This document shows positions 17,597 to 26,213 of a DNA stretch of 64,000 nucleotides, piece by piece. Each line of letters starts with the position of its first letter. Within the stretch, counting starts at the first letter, position 1. The DNA is from Actinokineospora auranticolor. Lineage in GTDB: Bacteria; Actinomycetota; Actinomycetes; Mycobacteriales; Pseudonocardiaceae. The position numbers and the translations under genes were made by a program. The notes beneath the pieces are model-generated. The model did no database searches and was not told the origin of the DNA. It was given only the letters and a program-made list of their open reading frames with translations. The DNA lies in the NCBI RefSeq assembly GCF_002934265.1, contig NZ_PTIX01000030.1, positions 25,511-89,510 on the forward strand, in the 5' to 3' direction.

Positions 17597-19779
17597 TGCG
17601 CGACCTCCGCTTGGGTTGGCGCATGGCGGTGGCCGCGGGCAGCCGGTCCTGGTTGCGGCTGGCGCTGGGCGCCGTCGCGGGCCTGGTCGCCGCGTTGCTG
17701 CTGGCCTCCGCCGTGGCCGCGTACTCGGCGATCAACACCGCCGAGGAACGGGATGAGGCCCGGAGGCCGATCAACAGCGACAACGGGAACTCGTCGCTGC
17801 TCATGGCCGAACGAAGGTCGTCGTACCGGGGTGAGGACGTGACGGTGTTGCCAGTAGTGGCACCACCGGGTTCCCCGGTGCCACCCGGACTCGCCGCGTG
17901 GCCCGCGTCGGGCACCATCGCGGTGTCCCCCGCGATGGCGAGCGCCCTCACCGATCCGGTACTGCGGGCCGAGTTCCCGCAGCCGGTCGCCGCCGTCGTC
18001 GGTCCCGAGGGAATCACGGGTCCCGGTGAACTACTGGTCTACACCGTGGTGGACCCCTTTCCCGGTGACGAGCAGTCGCTCCGGCCGGTCGTCGGGTTCG
18101 GGACCGATCCGCCCCCGGGCGTGACGACGATCCATCTCGGCGGTCAGAAGGACTGGACGGATCTGCTGACCCCGTCGCGGATCCTCATCCTGTTGGCACT
18201 GCTGTACATCCTGCTGCCGCTGGCGGTCGTCATCGCCACCGCGACCCGGCTGTCGGCGGCCACGCGCGACCGGAAGCTGGCCTCGCTGCGGGTGATCGGC
18301 TTCAGCGCGCGGCGCTGCCAGGTGATCAACGCCGTGGAGACGGTCGTCGCCACCGGGATCGGCGCGGTGCTCGGGCTGGTCCTGTTCGCACTGGTGCGCG
18401 GTGTTCGCGACCAGTGGTGGATCGGACCGGTCGGCGCCTACTCGAACGACCTGACACTCGGCGTGGCGCCCGTGCTCGCCGTCGCGGTGGGGGTTCCCCT
18501 GTACGCGGTGCTGGTCTCGGCGATCGCGATCGGTTCCGCTGTGCGCGACCCGTTCCGCCCCGTCCGCCGCGCCCCGGTCCGGCCGAGCGCGCTGCGCCTG
18601 GTGCCGCTCGGCCTCGGTGTCGCCGGGCTCGTCACCGGACTGGTGCTGGGCCCGGTCGACCCGAGCATCGGCGAGGAGGCCGCGTGGCTGCTGCTGCCGA
18701 CCGCGGGCGGTGCCGTGCTCACTCTGGTCGGGCTATTGACCAGCCTGCCATTGCTGCTGCGCCGGTTCGGCGACCGCATGGCCCGCACCGGTTCGCTCCC
18801 GGTGCGGCTCGGCGGTGCCGCGCTGCGCCGCGACTCGGTGGCGGGCACCCGCGTTCTGGCCGGGGTCCTCGCCGGGCTGTGCGCGTCCGGTGCGGGCATG
18901 GTGCTGAGCGCCGCCACCTCGACCGACGGAGCCGTACCGCAGTCACACATCGGCGAAGTCATCAAGATGAGCATCAGTCAACCCCTGTCCCCGGCGGTGC
19001 TCGGCGAACTCGCCGCCATCGACGGCGTCAGCGGCGTCGCGCGGTCCGCCAACGTGAACGGCACGACGCTGATCGCCGACTGCGCTTCACTGCGGGCGCT
19101 CTACACCGGCGCCGAGTCCTGTGTGGATGGAAAGCGCTACGTGCTCCCCGGCTCGGGGGGCGCGGGCGTCGAACTGCCGCTCGTGAACCGCACGCCGAAC
19201 TCGCGCGACTTTCTCACCGACGTGGTGACCCCGGCCGCGCTCGACCCGGCGGAGGTACCGCAGCTCACCTCCACGGTCGTCATCGATGGTGGCGTGCCCA
19301 CAGCCGACCGGATCCGCGCGGTCCTGGGCGCCCTCGCTCCCGCCGCGGACGCGGCAGGACCGATCATCGTCAGGCAGGCGATGGACACCGCCACCCTCGG
19401 CCCGGTGGTGACCGCCCTCGCCATCACGACCCTGAGCCTGGGCGCCATCGCGCTGGCGATCACCACCACCGACGACGTCCTCCGCCGCCGACGCGAGCAG
19501 TCCCGGCTGCGGGTGGTCGGCCTCGACCCGGGCACGCTCCGTGGAACAGCCCTGGTCCGCGTGTGGACACCGACGCTGACGGGCGGTCTCCTGACCACCG
19601 TCGTCGCCACCGCCATCAGCGCCGCACTCCTGCGCGCCCTCGGCAAGCCGCTCACACCCGCGTTGACGACCGTGGCGCCACTGCTGGTCGCGACAGTGCT
19701 GCTGTGCGCGCTGCTGGCGGTCCCGGTTGCCACCTCCGCCGTGCCACCGTTGACCGCCCGCGCACTGCGTCGCGAATAG
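17596..19779 (+). CDS. FtsX-type ABC transporter permease
   Basis: 727 residues. One membrane helix near the N terminus (LRLALGAVAGLVAALLLASA), an extracellular segment, a group of helices from about 200 to 400 (ILILLALLYILLPLAVVIAT) followed by a long extracytoplasmic region, and a final set of helices at about 595-725 with the FtsX-type core. It is the partner of the ATPase just upstream. No regulator or two-component system adjoins it, so the exported substrate is unknown. Confidence 0.85.
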   Translation: MRDLRLGWRMAVAAGSRSWLRLALGAVAGLVAALLLASAVAAYSAINTAEERDEARRPINSDNGNSSLLMAERRSSYRGEDVTVLPVVAPPGSPVPPGLAAWPASGTIAVSPAMASALTDPVLRAEFPQPVAAVVGPEGITGPGELLVYTVVDPFPGDEQSLRPVVGFGTDPPPGVTTIHLGGQKDWTDLLTPSRILILLALLYILLPLAVVIATATRLSAATRDRKLASLRVIGFSARRCQVINAVETVVATGIGAVLGLVLFALVRGVRDQWWIGPVGAYSNDLTLGVAPVLAVAVGVPLYAVLVSAIAIGSAVRDPFRPVRRAPVRPSALRLVPLGLGVAGLVTGLVLGPVDPSIGEEAAWLLLPTAGGAVLTLVGLLTSLPLLLRRFGDRMARTGSLPVRLGGAALRRDSVAGTRVLAGVLAGLCASGAGMVLSAATSTDGAVPQSHIGEVIKMSISQPLSPAVLGELAAIDGVSGVARSANVNGTTLIADCASLRALYTGAESCVDGKRYVLPGSGGAGVELPLVNRTPNSRDFLTDVVTPAALDPAEVPQLTSTVVIDGGVPTADRIRAVLGALAPAADAAGPIIVRQAMDTATLGPVVTALAITTLSLGAIALAITTTDDVLRRRREQSRLRVVGLDPGTLRGTALVRVWTPTLTGGLLTTVVATAISAALLRALGKPLTPALTTVAPLLVATVLLCALLAVPVATSAVPPLTARALRRE

Positions 19780-19783
19780 CCCG

Positions 19784-21742
19784 CTACTGCAACGCCGCCG
19801 CCACCATGGTCGGGTTGACGCCCGCGGCGGCGGCGAGCGCCGCGACCTTCTCCGGGATCGGCAGCAGCGGGTACTGCTCCCGGGTAGCGGGCAACGCCTC
19901 GTCGCCGCCGAACAGCGTCGTCGGCGACGAGGCAGGGCCCAGGCGGTAGACGCGCCAGCGGCGGACCGTGGACTCGGCGATGGCGACCAGGTCGCCGTCG
20001 CGCAGGATCGCGGTGGACTTCTTGGCGTTGCGGGCGACCACCGCGCACGGGCTGCCCGCCAGGGTCGCGGCCCGGGCGGCGAAGCGGCGGGGGTTGCGGA
20101 ACTCGCCCTCGACGATCCAGGCGCCGTCGAACCGGGTGGCGGGGATGTCGGCCTCGGCGAACCGCAGGCGCAGCATGGCGTCCGGGTCGTCCTCGGCGAC
20201 CGTGGCCAGCTCCACCAGGTCGTCCAGTTCGCTCTCCACCGCGACGCGGGCGTGCGGGCGGGTCGCGGTGAGCAGCAGCGGCGCGACGGCACCGGGCACC
20301 GCGTACGGGATCAGGTCGCGGGTCCGCCGCCACGCGGTCGTGGCGACGCGGTCGTGGGTGCCGGGGCCGTCGAAAACGGCGTCCTGGCGCAGCAGCGCGA
20401 CGCACAGGGCACTCAGCGACACCGCGAACTCCGTGACGTCACCGGGCAGGTCGGCCAGTTCGGCCTCGCTGGGCTGGACCGCGACCGCCACCTCCGCCAC
20501 GACCTCCCGCCAGTCCTCGTCGCCCTCCCACGCACCCGCCGCCAGCAGCGTCGCGTACAGCGCGGCCACCACCAGCCGCTGCCCGAGCGGGCCGGGGGCG
20601 GCGGCCTGCCGCAGCTTGTCCGCCCGGCGCCGCCACAGCCGGAAGTCCTCGGCGGGCACCAGGTCCGGGTCCGGGCCGTCCGCGCGCCACGCGGCCGGGA
20701 AGGCCAACGCGGCCAGGGACGGCCCCAGGGCGTTCTCCAGGTCCCGCGCCCAGGTGGCTTTCGGCGCCTCCGCCTCGGTTTCCGCCGCCACGCGGAGGAA
20801 GTCCGCCTCGAACCGGCGGCCGACGGCGTGGTCGGCGAACAGGTCGGCGAGCGGGTAGTCGCGGGACACCCGGGGCAGGTCGCGCACCGGGGCGCAGCGC
20901 TCGGTGTCGGTGACGAACACCGACGCCGTCGGCGTTCCCGCCGGGACACGGGCGCGCAGCAACCGGTTTCCGTTGTCCTTGTACTCCGCGCGCACGGTGT
21001 GCCCGGTGGCACTGTCGCGGGTGATCACCACGGCGTTGCGCCACGCCGCACCGTCCGGCGACGACTCGACGACGGTGTGCGACGTGGCGCGCAACTCCAC
21101 CGCGACGGTGTCCCCGGTCAGCCGCGCGCCGAGCAGCGCGGTCTCGGCGGGCGCGCCACCGCGCCGGAGCCGGTCGGCGACGCGCAGGTCCGGCAGCGAG
21201 TCGTCGACGGTGTCCGGGCGGACCGCGGCACCCACGACGCGCACGGCGTCGGCGATCCACGACGGCATCGGCACCACGCCCGGCAGCTCCGCCAGCCAGT
21301 CGCCGAACTCGCGCAGCGCCAGCGGACCGCGTTCCGGCGTCGAGCGCACCACCAGCCACCGGTCGTCGTCCCACGCGGCGTCACCGGCGCCGAACGCGAC
21401 CCAGACCTGCTCGTCGCCGACGAGCACGAGCAGCCCCACCTCGAAGCCCGCGCCCGCGTGCCCGTGCTGGTACAGCAGACCGGCGTGGCGCACCCCGACG
21501 GGCTCGCGCGCGCCGGACGGGTCCGACAGCGCGGTGATCCGGGCGCCGAGCCCGCGCGCGGTCGGCACCAGCCGCCGCTCCAACTCGGCCAGGTCCACCG
21601 CGTACCCGGTGACCAGCACCTCACGCAGCGCCGCGCCGCCCGCCGCCCACTCCTCCAACAGCCCCAGCGGCGAACCGGTGCCCGCCTGAGGTGTCCGCAA
21701 GCCCACGGTGATCGTCCTCCCCCATCGCCCGAAGGTCACCAT
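19784..21742 (-). CDS. Conserved-looking protein of unknown function (652 residues)
   Basis: A long soluble protein with no signal peptide and no motif I recognise. The N-terminal third mixes beta-rich segments (HAGLLYQHGHAGAGFEVGLL; EQVWVAFGAGDAAWDDDRWL). The middle is helical and alanine-rich. The C terminus has a short repeated-sheet region (PCAVVARNAKKSTAILRDGD). Codon use is ordinary for the window. It is divergent from the phosphoesterase gene, 113 bp away, and ends four bases from the permease stop. No function is claimed. Confidence 0.75.
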   Translation of the reverse strand: MVTFGRWGRTITVGLRTPQAGTGSPLGLLEEWAAGGAALREVLVTGYAVDLAELERRLVPTARGLGARITALSDPSGAREPVGVRHAGLLYQHGHAGAGFEVGLLVLVGDEQVWVAFGAGDAAWDDDRWLVVRSTPERGPLALREFGDWLAELPGVVPMPSWIADAVRVVGAAVRPDTVDDSLPDLRVADRLRRGGAPAETALLGARLTGDTVAVELRATSHTVVESSPDGAAWRNAVVITRDSATGHTVRAEYKDNGNRLLRARVPAGTPTASVFVTDTERCAPVRDLPRVSRDYPLADLFADHAVGRRFEADFLRVAAETEAEAPKATWARDLENALGPSLAALAFPAAWRADGPDPDLVPAEDFRLWRRRADKLRQAAAPGPLGQRLVVAALYATLLAAGAWEGDEDWREVVAEVAVAVQPSEAELADLPGDVTEFAVSLSALCVALLRQDAVFDGPGTHDRVATTAWRRTRDLIPYAVPGAVAPLLLTATRPHARVAVESELDDLVELATVAEDDPDAMLRLRFAEADIPATRFDGAWIVEGEFRNPRRFAARAATLAGSPCAVVARNAKKSTAILRDGDLVAIAESTVRRWRVYRLGPASSPTTLFGGDEALPATREQYPLLPIPEKVAALAAAAGVNPTMVAAALQ

Positions 21743-21855
21743 GCCACACCGACCACCCGGCGCGACATGGTGACCTTGCCCGCAGGCCCGAACCCGCGAT
21801 CATCCGAAGTGGACGATCCAGGTGCGTATCGTGGGTCGTGGTCGGAGGAGGGGAC

Positions 21856-22644
21856 ATGACGCGCATCGCGGTCATCGGGGACGTGGGCGGACATCCGGAC
21901 CAGCTGCGGCGGGCGCTGGACGACCTCGGCGCGCGGGGCGACCGGCTCCCGGCCGACCTCACGGTGATCCAGGTCGGCGACCTGGTCGACCGGGGCCCGG
22001 ACAGCCTCGGGGCGCTCGACCTCGTCGAGCGGCTGGCCCGCGACCCGGGATGGGTCCAGCTGACCGGCAACCACGAGGCCCAGTACCTCGAAGGCGGCAC
22101 GGTCTTCACCCGCGAGCCGCTCGCGGACGCGGGTGTGCGGCGGCTGCGGGAGTGGTGGGCGACGGGCCTGCTGCGCGTGGCCGCCGCGGTGCGGGTGGGC
22201 GACGAGGATTTCCTGGTGTGCCACGCCGGTCTGACGCTCCGGTGCTGGCGGGAACTCGGCGAGCCCAGCGCCGCGGCGGACGCGGCCGCGGCGCTCAACG
22301 CCAGGCCCGCGCTGATCGGGCGCGAGGGCGACCACGGTCGCGACCCGGCGTCCGGTCCACTGTGGGCCGAGTCCGGCGCGGCGCTGCACGAGCCGTGGAT
22401 GGGGTACGCGGGTGTGGTGCCCTTCGGCCAGATCCACGGCCACTCGACGGTCGTGCGCTTCCGCGACCGGACCTGGCACTGCGAGGGCCGGATCCGCAAC
22501 CGCGCCCAGGTCGACTGGGAGTCCCGGCACGTGCGCGTCCGGGTCGGCGGCAGGCGGTTCATCGGCGTCGACCCCGGTCACGGCCGCACCGGCGCGGAGT
22601 CCTGGCGGCCGCTCGTGCTGGCGGACGCGATCCTCCTCGGTTGA
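21856..22644 (+). CDS. Calcineurin-like metallophosphoesterase
   Basis: 262 residues with the PPP/phosphoesterase signatures VIGDVGGHPDQL, VQVGDLVDRG-like QVGDLVDRGPDS and LTGNHEAQYLEGG, and late histidines CHAG and IHGHS. The first motif reads GDVGGH instead of the common GDxHG, so one metal-ligand histidine is shifted by two positions. ATG 21856 follows GGAGGAGG by six to seven bases. Substrate unknown; a protein phosphatase or nucleotide phosphatase is possible. Confidence 0.85.
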   Translation: MTRIAVIGDVGGHPDQLRRALDDLGARGDRLPADLTVIQVGDLVDRGPDSLGALDLVERLARDPGWVQLTGNHEAQYLEGGTVFTREPLADAGVRRLREWWATGLLRVAAAVRVGDEDFLVCHAGLTLRCWRELGEPSAAADAAAALNARPALIGREGDHGRDPASGPLWAESGAALHEPWMGYAGVVPFGQIHGHSTVVRFRDRTWHCEGRIRNRAQVDWESRHVRVRVGGRRFIGVDPGHGRTGAESWRPLVLADAILLG

Positions 22645-22748
22645 CCCGTTCGGCCTAGTGTGAACACCTGTTCGGCGGCGACTTGGGAGGACGGCGGGCG
22701 CCGGTGGTACCTCCCGGGTGAGGAGTGGCGACGAACGGAGTGAGCGCC

Positions 22749-23372
22749 GTGCGCAGGAAGTGGATCGGGATCGTGGCGGTCGGCCTGGCCGTGGTGGTCA
22801 CGGCGGTGGTGGGCCTCGGTGTGGCCGGGTTGCTGCCGTCGTTCGGCACGGACACCGTCGACCGCAGCCAACCCGCGGTGTTGCAGGCGGTTCGCGACCT
22901 CAGCGAGTACCACGCCGCCGCGGGCGACTACCAGGTGGTCGTGGACATCGAGAAGGACGTGCGGTACGTGCCCGCCGAGATCGCCGGTGAGCGCACGCTG
23001 TTCGTCGCGGCGGGCAGCATCGACGCGTTCATCGACTTCCGCGGCCTGGCCGGTGACGCGATCACCGTCAACCAGGAGCAGAAGACGGTGCAGGTGAAGC
23101 TGCCCGCGCCGCAGCTGAGCAAGCCGAACCTGGACAACTCGCGCAGCTACGTCTACCGCCAGGACCGCGGCCTCTTCGACCAACTCGGCGACCTGGTGAG
23201 CGCCCCGACCGACCAGCGCGAGTTCTACATGGCGGCGGAGAAGCGGATCGCCGAGGCGGCGCAGCGCTCGAACCTGGCCGAACGCGCCCAGAAGAACACC
23301 GTGGCCATGCTCAATGGCTTGTTCACCAGCCTTGGCTACCGCATGGTGCAACCGCCCGCCCAGGGTGGCTGA
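22749..23372 (+). CDS. DUF4230 membrane-anchored protein
   Basis: 207 residues from GTG 22749, chosen because GGAG lies eight bases upstream; earlier in-frame GTGs are at 22725 and 22740. An N-terminal membrane helix (IVAVGLAVVVTAVVGLGVAG) is followed by an extracytoplasmic DUF4230-like domain (YQVVVDIEKDVRYVPAEIAG, FRGLAGDAITVNQEQKTVQV, EKRIAEAAQRSNLAERA). Function unknown. Confidence 0.75.
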   Translation: MRRKWIGIVAVGLAVVVTAVVGLGVAGLLPSFGTDTVDRSQPAVLQAVRDLSEYHAAAGDYQVVVDIEKDVRYVPAEIAGERTLFVAAGSIDAFIDFRGLAGDAITVNQEQKTVQVKLPAPQLSKPNLDNSRSYVYRQDRGLFDQLGDLVSAPTDQREFYMAAEKRIAEAAQRSNLAERAQKNTVAMLNGLFTSLGYRMVQPPAQGG

Positions 23373-23375
23373 CGT

Positions 23376-24113
23376 CTACGCCGCTTGACCGCCGTCAATC
23401 GTGATTACCGAGCCGGTCACGTGCCGACCACCGTCGCCCGCGAGATGGGTGACGGTGGCGGCGATGTCTTCCGGTGCGCCGTAGTAGCCCAGCGCACTCA
23501 CCGCGACCTGTCCCACCGCGTGGTCACTGCCGGCGGGGTTCATGTCGGTGTCGGTCGACCCCGGCTGCACGAGGTTGACCGTGATGCGGCGCGGTCCCAG
23601 ATCCCGCGCTACGCCCCGGGTGAAGCCGGAGAGCGCGGACTTGCTCATCGCGTACAGGCTCTGGCCCGGCCACGGCACCCGGTCGGCGAGGTTGCTGCCG
23701 ATGGTGATGATCCGGCCGCCGTCGGGCAGCAGCGGAACGGCGGCCTGGGTGGCGGTGAACACGGCCCGCACGTTGACGTCGACGACCTCGTCGAACAACT
23801 CCTCGGTCGTCTCGGCGATGTCGATCGCGTGGTAGACGCCCGCGTTGTTGACGAGGATGTCCAGCCGCCCGAACTCCTCGGCCACCCGCCGCACCGCGTC
23901 CGCGACGGCGCCGCGCTCGCGGGCCGCCGCCTTGAGCACCAGGCTCCGGCGGCCCAGCGCGGTGATCTCGTCGGCGACCGCCGCGGCGGCCTCGGCCCCC
24001 GAGTTGTAGGTGATCGCGACATCGGCGCCCGCCGCGGCCAACCCCCGCGCGACGGCGGCCCCGATCCCCCGGCCACCCCCGGTGACCAGCGCGACCCGCC
24101 CTGCCAAGCTCAT
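23376..24113 (-). CDS. Short-chain dehydrogenase/reductase
   Basis: 245 residues, classical SDR. Cofactor motif TGGGRGIGAAVARGLA, NNAG at about 90, catalytic Ser in TIGSNL and the YAMSK (Tyr-x-x-x-Lys) pair. The C terminus ends GSVITIDGGQAA. Divergent from a TetR-type gene 90 bp away, with a palindrome between them. Confidence 0.92.
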   Translation of the reverse strand: MSLAGRVALVTGGGRGIGAAVARGLAAAGADVAITYNSGAEAAAAVADEITALGRRSLVLKAAARERGAVADAVRRVAEEFGRLDILVNNAGVYHAIDIAETTEELFDEVVDVNVRAVFTATQAAVPLLPDGGRIITIGSNLADRVPWPGQSLYAMSKSALSGFTRGVARDLGPRRITVNLVQPGSTDTDMNPAGSDHAVGQVAVSALGYYGAPEDIAATVTHLAGDGGRHVTGSVITIDGGQAA

Positions 24114-24129
24114 TGCGACCTCCGGTTAT

Positions 24130-24151
24130 TTGTGCATCGAACGCTACACAA
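24130..24151 (+). promoter_or_regulatory. Imperfect palindrome between SDR and TetR genes
   Basis: TTGTGCATCG-AA-CGCTACACAA: the two arms pair at 8 of 10 positions around a 2-base centre. It lies in the divergent gap, where a TetR-type protein would be expected to control both genes. Confidence 0.5.
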
Positions 24152-24203
24152 TTAGGTATCACGGGTAGCATCCGAGCGTCAACGACAGCGCGGAGGAGGT
24201 CAC

Positions 24204-24797
24204 ATGCCGGGACCGGGTCGCCCCCGGGCGTTCGACCGCGACGCCGCGCTGCGCACCGCCATGCGGCTGTTCTGGGACCGCGGCTACGAGGCGGTCTCGA
24301 TCACGGACCTGACCGCGGCGATGGGCATCGGGACGCGCAGCCTCTACACCGCGTTCGGGAGCAAGGAGCAGCTGTTCCGCGAGGCCGTCGCGCTGTACAG
24401 CAGCGGCAGCGGCACCGAGGGGTTCTGCGACCTGCCGACGGCCCGCGAGACCTTCGAGAGCTGGCTACGGGACCGCGCGGACGGGTACACGCGTGTCGAC
24501 CGGCCGCGCGGCTGCATGGTCGTGATGGCCGCGACCAACACCAGCGCCGACAACGACGCCGTCCGCGACCTGCTGGCGCAGATGCGGAACCGGGACCGCG
24601 AGATGCTCACCGCCCGGCTGGAGCGCGCGAAGCGGACCGGCGAGGTGGCCGAGCACGTGGATGCCCGGGCCGTCGCGTCGTTCTACCTGAGCCTGATCTA
24701 CGGCATGTCGACCCAGGCCAAGGACGGCTACACCGCGGCCGACCTGGCCGCCGTCGTCGACACCGCGATCACGGCCTGGCCGCACCTGGTCACCTAG
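24204..24797 (+). CDS. TetR/AcrR-family regulator
   Basis: 197 residues. N-terminal helix-turn-helix (ALRTAMRLFWDRGYEAVSIT, DLTAAMGIGTRSLYTAFGSK), then an effector domain with CMVVMAATNTSADN. ATG 24204 follows GCGGAGGAGG. Its TAG stop (24795-24797) is the first three bases of the inverted repeat that bounds the adjacent IS remnant, so the natural C terminus may have been cut. Confidence 0.9.
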   Translation: MPGPGRPRAFDRDAALRTAMRLFWDRGYEAVSITDLTAAMGIGTRSLYTAFGSKEQLFREAVALYSSGSGTEGFCDLPTARETFESWLRDRADGYTRVDRPRGCMVVMAATNTSADNDAVRDLLAQMRNRDREMLTARLERAKRTGEVAEHVDARAVASFYLSLIYGMSTQAKDGYTAADLAAVVDTAITAWPHLVT

Positions 24798-25248
24798 ATG
24801 AGCAAGTCCTAGCTGGTTCAGTGGTCGTAGGCGGTGAGGGATCGGGTGGCGGGTTGTCCGGTGGTCCTGTTGTGCCAGATCGCGGCGGTGAGGGCGAGGA
24901 TGCGTTGGGCGACGCGGGTGGTGATTCCGTCGATGCTGCGACCACCGAGGTGTTCGAGGTCCAACTGGTGATCGGGAGTCCGGCGGGGATGGTGATCAGG
25001 TGCAGGCGCAGGCCAGAAGAACCGGGAGTGGCTGGCGCAATACCCGTATCCGGCCCACCCCGCCAACTCCGAGCGCGTCGCGGTCTCCCGGGAACGCCCG
25101 CACTCCACCGGGGTGGAATCGACCACCCAGGTGTTATCGGCCCACAGGTCGGTGTCGGCCGCGAGGAACCCGGATCATCCGCTTGAGCAGCGGCACGGCG
25201 GCGCGCAGCCGCTTGTTGTAGCCGGACCGGCGGGGACTTGCTCATCTA
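24795..25248 (-). mobile_element. Decayed IS982-type insertion sequence with 15-bp terminal inverted repeats
   Basis: TAGATGAGCAAGTCC at 24795-24809 and its exact complement at 25234-25248 bound 454 bp. Full IS982 elements are about 1 kb. Inside, on the minus strand, is a broken transposase. The element ends are inside or at the stop codons of both neighbouring genes. Confidence 0.75.
24818..25230 (-). pseudogene. Broken IS982-family transposase
   Basis: Read on the minus strand, successive frames give YNKRLRAAVPLLKRMIR, then after a shift VVDSTPVECGRSRETATRSE and GWAGYGYCASHSRFFW, then in another frame GLRLHLITIPAGLPI, and finally LDLEHLGGRS and WHNRTTGQPATRSLTAYDH with a stop. These are IS982-type DDE transposase segments. 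About 100 residues between GLPI and LDLEHLGG and the N terminus are missing. Non-functional. Confidence 0.75.
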
Positions 25249-26099
25249 GCGGCGTGGTCCCGCATCGGGTCGGCGGCCAGCAGGCCGAGCGCGGCCTCGG
25301 AGGCGGTGTCCGGCTCGGCGCTGTAGACGAGGACGCGCTGGGCCGAGTTGTCCGGGGTGTGCAGGACCTCGAAGTGCAGCTCCAGCGGGCCCACCGCGGG
25401 GTGGGCGAAGTGCTTGGTGCCGAAGGTGCAGTTGAGCACCGGGTGGCGCGACCACAGGGCGGAGAACTCGGTGCTCTTCACGCACAGCTCCCCCACCAAC
25501 TCCGCCAGGTGCCGGTCGTTCGGGTGCTGCCCGGCCAGCAGCCGCAGCGCCGCCACCGCGCGCTTGGCCTCGTGGTCCCACTCGGCGTAGAGGTCGCGGG
25601 TGTGCTCGTCGAGGAACAGCATGCGGGTCTGGTTGGGGCGCGTGGCCGGGGACGCGGGGCTGTCCGCCGCGCAGTGCCCGGCCAGCAGCCGGTGGGCCAG
25701 GGGGTTCCAGGCCAGGATGTCGCTGCGCCGGTCCAGGACGACCGCGGCGACCCCGCTCATGGCGCCGATCAGGTGGGTCAGCGCGGGCCGGGCGGACTCG
25801 GTGCGCGGCGCCGGTTTCCGCCCCTTGCGCGTCGGGCGCGCCAGGGCCCGCAGGTGACTGCTCTCGTCCTCGTTGAGCCGCAGCGCCCGCGCGATGGCGT
25901 CGAGGACGTCGTCGGAGGCGTTCTGGCTCTGCCCCTGTTCGAGGCGGGTGTAGTAGGTCGCGCTGACCCCCGCGAGCTGGGCCAGTTCCTCGCGGCGCAG
26001 ACCGGGTACGCGACGGGCGCCGTACGAGGTCAACCCCACCTCGGCGGGGGTGAGGCAGGCCCGGCGGGTGCGGAGGAAAGACCCCAGTTCCGTGTCCAT
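25242..26099 (-). CDS. Helix-turn-helix regulator with MmyB-like ligand domain
   Basis: 285 residues. Helix-turn-helix at about 30-75 (RRVPGLRREELAQLAGVSAT, YYTRLEQGQS) and a C-terminal MmyB-like (PAS-related) domain (VVLDRRSDILAWNPLAHRLL; HPAVGPLELHFEVLHTPDNS). In this family the domain is thought to bind small molecules. The last codon and the TGA stop (25242-25244) come from the IS inverted repeat, so the wild-type protein may have been slightly longer. Confidence 0.9.
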   Translation of the reverse strand: MDTELGSFLRTRRACLTPAEVGLTSYGARRVPGLRREELAQLAGVSATYYTRLEQGQSQNASDDVLDAIARALRLNEDESSHLRALARPTRKGRKPAPRTESARPALTHLIGAMSGVAAVVLDRRSDILAWNPLAHRLLAGHCAADSPASPATRPNQTRMLFLDEHTRDLYAEWDHEAKRAVAALRLLAGQHPNDRHLAELVGELCVKSTEFSALWSRHPVLNCTFGTKHFAHPAVGPLELHFEVLHTPDNSAQRVLVYSAEPDTASEAALGLLAADPMRDHAAR

Positions 26100-26213
26100 G
26101 CCACCAGTGTCACCCGCGCCGCGCGCGGCTGCCGCACCCCGTGAGTACCACCCTGCGACGACCGCGGGGTGGGCCGCCTGGTCGGCGACCCATCCCGCGC
26201 GGTTCCTCGGTGA

